Shown piece by piece: positions 6,581 through 10,442 of a stretch of 10,442 nt of DNA. The stretch comes from Burkholderiales bacterium UBA4615. Lineage in GTDB: Bacteria > Pseudomonadota > Gammaproteobacteria > Burkholderiales > Burkholderiaceae_E. Made by a program: the position numbers and the translations under genes. How positions within the stretch are numbered: position 1 is the first letter of the stretch; every line of letters starts with the position of its first letter. The notes under the pieces were generated by a model. It saw only the letters and a list, made by a program, of their open reading frames with translations, did no database searches and was not told the origin of the DNA. The stretch spans positions 76,628 to 87,069 of the forward strand of contig DGIT01000031.1 in NCBI GenBank assembly GCA_002386465.1. The letters run 5' to 3'.

Positions 6581-7570
6581 ATGACGAAAGCCCCGAAACG
6601 AGTCACTGTCACCGGTGCCGCCGGTCAGATCGGCTATGCGCTGCTGTTTCGCATCGCCAACGGCGACATGCTCGGCAAAGACCAGCCAGTGATTCTGCAG
6701 TTGCTCGAAATCCCCGACGAAAAAGCGCAAAAAGCGCTCAAGGGCGTGATGATGGAACTCGAGGACTGCGCCTTTCCGCTGCTCGCTGGCATGACGGCGC
6801 ATGGCGACCCGATGACTGCCTTCAAGGACGCTGACTACACCCTGCTCGTTGGCGCCAGGCCTCGTGGCCCCGGCATGGAGCGCAAGGACCTGCTTGCCGC
6901 CAACGCGCAGATCTTCACGGCGCAAGGCAAGGCCATGGATGCGGTGGCGAGCCGCAACGTGCGCACGCTGGTCGTGGGCAATCCGGCCAATACCAATGCC
7001 TACATCGCCATGAAATCGGCCCCAAGCCTGCCGGCGCGCAATTTCACTGCGATGCTGCGCCTGGACCACAATCGCGCGCTCTCGCAAATTGCGGCACGCA
7101 CCGGCAAGCCGGTGTCCGCCATCGAAAAGCTGTGCGTCTGGGGCAACCACTCGCCCACGATGTATGCCGATTACCGGTTCGCCACGATCGGCGGCGCCTC
7201 GGTCAAGGCCATGATCAACGACGATGCCTGGAACCGCGACACCTTCCTGCCGACCGTCGGCAAGCGCGGCGCAGCCATCATCGATGCCCGAGGCCTGTCC
7301 TCAGCCGCATCGGCAGCTAACGCAGCGATCGACCATATGCGCGACTGGGCATTGGGCACCCAGGGCAAATGGACGACCATGGGTGTGGCTTCCGATGGCT
7401 CCTATGGCATTCCGGAAGGCATCATGTACGGTGTGCCCGTGACCTGCGCCAACGGCGAATATGAGGTCATCAAAGGGCTGGAAATTGATGCATTCAGCCG
7501 CGAGCGCATGGATCTGACCCTCAAAGAGCTGCTCGAAGAACGCGACGGCGTGCAGCATCTGCTGCCCTGA
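6581..7570 (+). CDS. mdh: Malate dehydrogenase (NAD-dependent, cytosolic-type MDH)
   Basis: Converts malate to oxaloacetate with NAD+, the last TCA step. The 329-residue protein belongs to the type 2 (cytosolic-like) MDH group common in betaproteobacteria. Visible are the NAD-binding glycine loop GAAGQIG (12-18), the substrate loop Arg pair R95/R101 (GARPRGPGMERKDLL), the NPANTN motif at 134-139, the D162/R165 pair in MLRLDHNRA, and the catalytic H190 in VWGNHSPTMYAD. The long insertion-type sequence and these motifs separate it from the shorter LDH-like MDHs. GAGGA stands 6 bases before the ATG at 6581. It is the first gene after the divergent promoter and is followed after 17 bases by prpB, so it is co-transcribed with the methylcitrate genes, to which it supplies oxaloacetate. 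Confidence 0.97.
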   Translation: MTKAPKRVTVTGAAGQIGYALLFRIANGDMLGKDQPVILQLLEIPDEKAQKALKGVMMELEDCAFPLLAGMTAHGDPMTAFKDADYTLLVGARPRGPGMERKDLLAANAQIFTAQGKAMDAVASRNVRTLVVGNPANTNAYIAMKSAPSLPARNFTAMLRLDHNRALSQIAARTGKPVSAIEKLCVWGNHSPTMYADYRFATIGGASVKAMINDDAWNRDTFLPTVGKRGAAIIDARGLSSAASAANAAIDHMRDWALGTQGKWTTMGVASDGSYGIPEGIMYGVPVTCANGEYEVIKGLEIDAFSRERMDLTLKELLEERDGVQHLLP

Positions 7571-7587
7571 CCCCGGAGCAGACCACC

Positions 7588-8463
7588 ATGACTCCCGGAC
7601 AACGATTCCGTCAGGCCCTCAAAGACGAAAAGCCTTTGCAGATCCCCGGCGCCACGACCGCGCAGCATGCGCTGCTCGCCAGGCATGCAGGCTACAAAGC
7701 CCTCTATCTGTCCGGGGGCGGTGTGGCGGCCGGCTCGCTGGGCCTGCCTGACCTGGGCATCTCGGGCCTGGAAGATGTGCTGATCGACGTGCGCCGCATC
7801 ACTGACGTCTGCGATCTGCCATTGCTGGTCGATGTGGACACGGGTTTTGGTTCTTCGGCGTTTAACGTGGCTCGCACGGTGCGCTCGCTGACCAAGGCGG
7901 GCGCAGCCGCGATGCACATCGAGGACCAGGTGGGTGCCAAGCGCTGCGGGCATCGTCCCGGCAAGGAAATCGTCTCTCAGGACGAGATGGTCGATCGCAT
8001 CAAGGCGGCGGTCGATGCACGCACCGATCCGTCGTTTTTCATCATGGCCCGCACCGACTCGCTGGCGGTCGAGGGCTTCGATCGTGCGGTGGAGCGTGCC
8101 ATGGCCTGCGTCGAAGCCGGTGCCGACGGCATCTTTCCTGAGGCCCTGACCGAACTCTCGATGTACCAGCGCTTCACCTCCGCCATGAAGGTGCCCGTGC
8201 TGGCCAACATCACCGAATTCGGCCAAACGCCGCTGTTCACGGTGGAGCAGCTCGCATCGCAGGGCGTAGACATCGTGCTGTACCCCCTGTCGGCGTTTCG
8301 CGCCGCCAACAAGGCCGCCGAGAATGTCTACCAGGCCATTCGGCGCGACGGTTCGCAGCAGGCGGTGGTCGACAGCATGCAGACCCGTCAGCAGCTCTAC
8401 GACACCATCGGCTACTGGGACTTCGAGCGCAAGCTCGACCAGCTGTTTGCAGGAAAGAAATAA
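7588..8463 (+). CDS. prpB: 2-Methylisocitrate lyase
   Basis: Splits 2-methylisocitrate into pyruvate and succinate, the last step of the 2-methylcitrate cycle for propionyl-CoA. The 291-residue protein is of normal length for PrpB. It has the isocitrate-lyase superfamily barrel with YLSGGGVA (40-47), the Mg-binding VDVDTGFG (D82, D84) and the catalytic KRCGHRP loop with C120, matching E. coli Cys123. The C-terminal half carries IMARTDS and NITEFG, typical of PrpB rather than isocitrate lyase, which is much longer. GGAG lies 10 bases before the ATG. It begins 17 bases after mdh, and a 139-base spacer separates it from prpC. Oxaloacetate-decarboxylase-like members of the same superfamily are an alternative, but the prpC neighbour supports PrpB. 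Confidence 0.95.
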   Translation: MTPGQRFRQALKDEKPLQIPGATTAQHALLARHAGYKALYLSGGGVAAGSLGLPDLGISGLEDVLIDVRRITDVCDLPLLVDVDTGFGSSAFNVARTVRSLTKAGAAAMHIEDQVGAKRCGHRPGKEIVSQDEMVDRIKAAVDARTDPSFFIMARTDSLAVEGFDRAVERAMACVEAGADGIFPEALTELSMYQRFTSAMKVPVLANITEFGQTPLFTVEQLASQGVDIVLYPLSAFRAANKAAENVYQAIRRDGSQQAVVDSMQTRQQLYDTIGYWDFERKLDQLFAGKK

Positions 8464-8602
8464 GACGGTACTTTTCGTGACGCGCACCGGTCGGACACAC
8501 GCCCGAAGAGGCTGCTGACCCGCGCAATCGTTTCATTTGGCATGACCGGTCCGTTCTACGGATCCGTACACCCAGGCACCCAGACTCAGGAGAGGTCAGA
8601 CG
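8464..8602 (+). other. prpB-prpC spacer with two short palindromes and a bulged hairpin
   Basis: This is the longest gap inside the rightward block. It contains GACCGGTC (8544-8551) and ACGGATCCGT (8558-8567), both perfect palindromes, which together fold into a stem of CGGTCCG against CGGATCCG with a one-base bulge and a TTCTA loop (8547-8566). There is no T run after it, so it is not an intrinsic terminator. A strong ribosome site (AGGAGAGG) for prpC is at the end. I see no clear sigma-70 promoter, but a weak one cannot be excluded. No open frame here looks like a gene. Confidence 0.35.
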
Positions 8603-9763
8603 ATGAGCAGTTCTGCGCCCGCCACCAGCGGACCCAAGCCCAAGAAATCCGTTGCCTTGTCAGGCGTTACTGCAGGCAACACCGCGCTGTGCACAGTCGG
8701 TCGCGCAGGTAACGACCTGCACTACCGGGGCTATGACATCCTGGAATTCGCCGACAAGGCCGAGTTCGAGGAAATCGCACATCTGCTCGTACACGGTACG
8801 CTGCCAAACAAGGCTGAGCTGAAAGCGTACAAGGCGCGCCTGAAGTCGATGCGCGGCCTGCCCGCCAATGTGAAGGCGGTGCTGGAATGGCTGCCCGCCT
8901 CCAGTCACCCGATGGATGTGATGCGCACCGGGGTGTCGGCCATGGGCTGCCAGCTGCCCGAGAAAGACGATCACAACACACCCGGTGCCCGCGAGATTGC
9001 CGATCGGCTGATGGCGTCGCTCGGTTCCATGCTGCTGTACTGGTACCACTATGCGTACAACGGTCGGCGCATCGAGGTGGAAACCGACGACGACTCCATC
9101 GCCGGGCATTTCCTGCAGCTGCTGCACGGTACTGCGCCCTCCGATTTGTGGGTGCGTGCCATGCAGACCTCGCTCATCCTCTACGCAGAGCATGAGTTCA
9201 ACGCCTCCACCTTTGCCTGCCGTGTGGTCGCAGGCACCGGCGCAGATATGTACTCGGCGATCACCGGGGGCATCGGGGCGCTGCGCGGACCGAAGCACGG
9301 CGGCGCCAATGAAGTGGCCTTCGAAGTGCAAAAGCGCTACGAGACCCCGGATGAAGCCGAAACAGATATTCGCCGTCGCGTCGAGGCCAAGGAAGTGGTG
9401 ATCGGCTTTGGGCATCCGGTCTACACGACGGGCGACCCGCGCAACAAGGTGATCAAGGAAGTCGCCCGTCGACTGTCGAAGGACGCGGGCAACACCAAGA
9501 TGTTCGACATCGCAGCACGCCTGGAAACCGTGATGTGGGACGCCAAGAAAATGTTCCCCAACCTCGACTGGTTCAGCGCTGTCTCTTATCACATGATGGG
9601 CGTGCCCACTGCGATGTTCACCCCGCTGTTCGTCATTGCCCGCACCTCGGGCTGGTCGGCACACGTCATCGAGCAACGCATCGATAACAAGATCATCCGA
9701 CCCAGCGCGAACTACACTGGCCCGGAAAATCTGAAATACATCCCCCTGGAGAAACGCAAATGA
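8603..9763 (+). CDS. prpC: 2-Methylcitrate synthase
   Basis: Condenses propionyl-CoA with oxaloacetate to 2-methylcitrate, detoxifying and using propionate. The 386-residue protein is a citrate-synthase fold enzyme, about 50 residues shorter at the N-terminus than GltA and without the N-terminal beta-rich domain of type II citrate synthases. The catalytic residues are H232 (GPKHGGANE), H271 (GFGHPVYTTGDPRN) and D322 (NLDWFSAVSYHMMG); EHEFNASTF (197-204) is the usual substrate-loop segment, and the HPVYTTGDPRN form is typical of PrpC. Start ATG at 8603 has AGGAGAGG 7 bases before it. Its stop overlaps the start of the next gene by four bases (ATGA), so the two are translationally coupled. Context beside prpB makes the methylcitrate role firm, though such enzymes often keep some citrate synthase activity. 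Confidence 0.96.
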   Translation: MSSSAPATSGPKPKKSVALSGVTAGNTALCTVGRAGNDLHYRGYDILEFADKAEFEEIAHLLVHGTLPNKAELKAYKARLKSMRGLPANVKAVLEWLPASSHPMDVMRTGVSAMGCQLPEKDDHNTPGAREIADRLMASLGSMLLYWYHYAYNGRRIEVETDDDSIAGHFLQLLHGTAPSDLWVRAMQTSLILYAEHEFNASTFACRVVAGTGADMYSAITGGIGALRGPKHGGANEVAFEVQKRYETPDEAETDIRRRVEAKEVVIGFGHPVYTTGDPRNKVIKEVARRLSKDAGNTKMFDIAARLETVMWDAKKMFPNLDWFSAVSYHMMGVPTAMFTPLFVIARTSGWSAHVIEQRIDNKIIRPSANYTGPENLKYIPLEKRK

Positions 9764-10332
9764 TCCGCATCACGGGACTTCCGACGTTTTCCGCTTCTCT
9801 CTTTGGCAGCATGGCTGCAGTTGCGTGCCTGGCACTGAGCCCCCTGGCCGCAGCACAAACCAAGCCTCCGGCCAAACCGCCCGCGAAAGCGCCCGCCAAG
9901 GCACCGGCCAAGAAGGCCCTGCCCCCGCCTACTACGGCGGCGCAGCGGGCCGGCCTTCCCGAAGCCGATGATGCGCAAAAATCCGCCTCCGAGCTCGTGC
10001 ATTACGGCAAATACGTCTGTGATGACAAGTACGAGATCTTCGTCGAGAAGAACAAGGCCTCGCCGGCCTATGTGGACGTGCGCTACCAGAAGTCGGTGTG
10101 GGTCATGAAACCGGTGTCCTCGGCCACAGGTGCCGTGCGCCTGGAGGACACGAAAGCGGCCACGCTGCTGGTGCAGATCCCCTACAAGTCGATGCTGCTC
10201 AACACCAAGACCGGGCAGCGCATCGTCGACTCCTGCAAGAGCGAGGAGCAGATTCAGGCGTTCAAGGACGATGAAGCTGCCAAGGCGAATGCCGCTGCGG
10301 CGCCTGCCGCTGCACAGGCTGAATCCAAGTAA
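9760..10332 (+). CDS. Exported protein of unknown function, PAK-repeat linker plus MliC-like two-cysteine domain
   Basis: I do not recognise a named gene. The 190-residue product has a Sec-type signal peptide (hydrophobic 14-32, cleavage likely after LAAA at about 32). Residues 34-52 are a Lys/Pro/Ala repeat (PAK/PAKA units), a flexible linker common in periplasmic proteins. A compact domain runs from about 82 to 160: YGKYVCDD (C87), a beta-rich middle with SATGAVRLED, and IVDSC (C159); the two cysteines could form a disulfide in the periplasm. The YxCD start, the S-A-T/S-G-A motif and the size recall the MliC/PliC lysozyme-inhibitor fold, but this is a resemblance by eye. The tail is Ala-rich and charged. 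It overlaps prpC by four bases and precedes a probable aconitase gene, so it is co-expressed with the methylcitrate genes without an obvious metabolic role. Confidence 0.85.
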   Translation: MIRITGLPTFSASLFGSMAAVACLALSPLAAAQTKPPAKPPAKAPAKAPAKKALPPPTTAAQRAGLPEADDAQKSASELVHYGKYVCDDKYEIFVEKNKASPAYVDVRYQKSVWVMKPVSSATGAVRLEDTKAATLLVQIPYKSMLLNTKTGQRIVDSCKSEEQIQAFKDDEAAKANAAAAPAAAQAESK

Positions 10333-10361
10333 CCGACTGACCCGCCCGTTGGCCGCCGACC

Positions 10362-10387
10362 TTGCGTGATCCGCTCGGATCACGCAA
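10362..10387. repeat. Perfect 12-bp inverted repeat between the exported-protein gene and the next gene
   Basis: TTGCGTGATCCG and CGGATCACGCAA are exact reverse complements separated by CT. As RNA this is a strong hairpin (about 11 usable pairs with a closed tetraloop); as DNA it is a near-continuous 26-base dyad. It is followed by CTGGTCAGG, with no T run, so it does not look like a simple intrinsic terminator. It lies 39 bases before the ATG at 10426 and could stabilise or process the mRNA, or bind a dimeric regulator. Confidence 0.7.
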
Positions 10388-10412
10388 CTGGTCAGGCCAC
10401 GACGATCCATTG

Positions 10413-10419
10413 AAGGAGG
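10413..10419 (+). promoter_or_regulatory. Consensus ribosome binding site AAGGAGG
   Basis: AAGGAGG, followed by six bases and an ATG, is the best Shine-Dalgarno in the window. It decides the start at 10426 and suggests that the downstream gene is strongly translated. Confidence 0.85.
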
Positions 10420-10425
10420 CCGCGC

Positions 10426-10442
10426 ATGGCTCACAACGCATT
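10426..10442 (+). CDS. Start of a downstream gene, probably aconitate hydratase (partial)
   Basis: Only five full codons (MAHNA) are visible before the window ends. A consensus ribosome site precedes the ATG. A start of the form MAHN is common for betaproteobacterial AcnA/AcnM aconitases as I recall them, and an aconitase is the missing enzyme for both the methylcitrate and TCA branches encoded here. The identity is therefore inference from context plus a very short match; prpD or an unrelated gene remains possible. Confidence 0.55.

Noticed and set aside
6517..6834. Possible upstream open frame in the mdh leader starting at 6517
   Set aside because: It has no good ribosome site and runs out of frame into mdh; a regulatory role is not excluded but nothing supports it.
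6386..7150. 254-codon open frame on the - strand opposite mdh, reaching the divergent promoter region
   Set aside because: Shadow of mdh; it would have to overlap the GntR start and the promoter and has no recognisable domain.
7402..8487. 361-codon open frame on the - strand opposite prpB
   Set aside because: Shadow frame of a high-G+C gene; prpB has all its catalytic motifs on the other strand.
8660..9676. 338-codon open frame on the - strand opposite prpC
   Set aside because: Shadow frame; no motifs and fully nested in prpC.
9874..9915. Short tandem repeat in the exported-protein gene as a possible phase-variable tract
   Set aside because: The repeats are PAK/PAKA codons with varied third bases, not identical DNA units, so slippage is unlikely to be favoured.
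9712..10434. 240-codon open frame on the - strand with Gly/Arg repeats
   Set aside because: The repeats are simply the complement of the PAK linker codons of the exported protein, which has a good signal peptide and coupling to prpC.

Overview
This window is a central-carbon (TCA and 2-methylcitrate cycle) locus from what is most likely a betaproteobacterium of the order Burkholderiales. The gene order (gltA, sdhE, sdhBADC and a GntR/UTRA regulator facing left; mdh, propionate genes and an apparent aconitase facing right), the high G+C content and the closeness of the proteins to well-known proteobacterial families all fit an Alcaligenaceae/Bordetella-like chromosome. The assignment is by recall of family and synteny patterns, not by any search. 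There is no sign of mobile elements, CRISPR, phage, tRNA or rRNA genes, and no gene-free stretch longer than 300 bases.

Left edge (1-503, + strand): the C-terminal ATPase domain of a sensor histidine kinase, whose stop codon lies inside the end of gltA. Leftward block (481-6389, - strand; transcribed in the order GntR regulator, sdhC, sdhD, sdhA, sdhB, sdhE, gltA): a compact succinate dehydrogenase operon with its FAD-assembly factor and citrate synthase, preceded by a HutC-type GntR regulator. The spacing between sdhC, sdhD and sdhA is only 1-2 bases, which points to translational coupling.

Divergent control region (6390-6580): an A+T-rich patch with a perfect 10-base palindrome inside a nested 46-base dyad, and, overlapping its right end, a near-consensus sigma-70 promoter (TTGACA, 17 bases, TAAACT) reading toward mdh. 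This is the likely operator of the GntR protein and the switch between the two blocks.

Rightward block (6581-10442, + strand): mdh (malate dehydrogenase), prpB (2-methylisocitrate lyase), prpC (2-methylcitrate synthase), a small exported protein with a PAK-repeat linker and an MliC-like two-cysteine domain, and the first codons of a gene that is probably an aconitase. Metabolically the two blocks interlock: PrpC uses oxaloacetate made by MDH, PrpB releases succinate that SDH oxidises, and aconitase would serve both the citrate and methylcitrate branches. GltA and PrpC are two citrate-synthase-family paralogues at opposite ends of the same locus.

The region is mainly ordinary housekeeping metabolism. 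The parts worth a second look are the regulatory dyads, the uncharacterised exported protein inserted between prpC and the aconitase start, and the tight convergent overlap at the left edge. I do not see a new multi-gene system.
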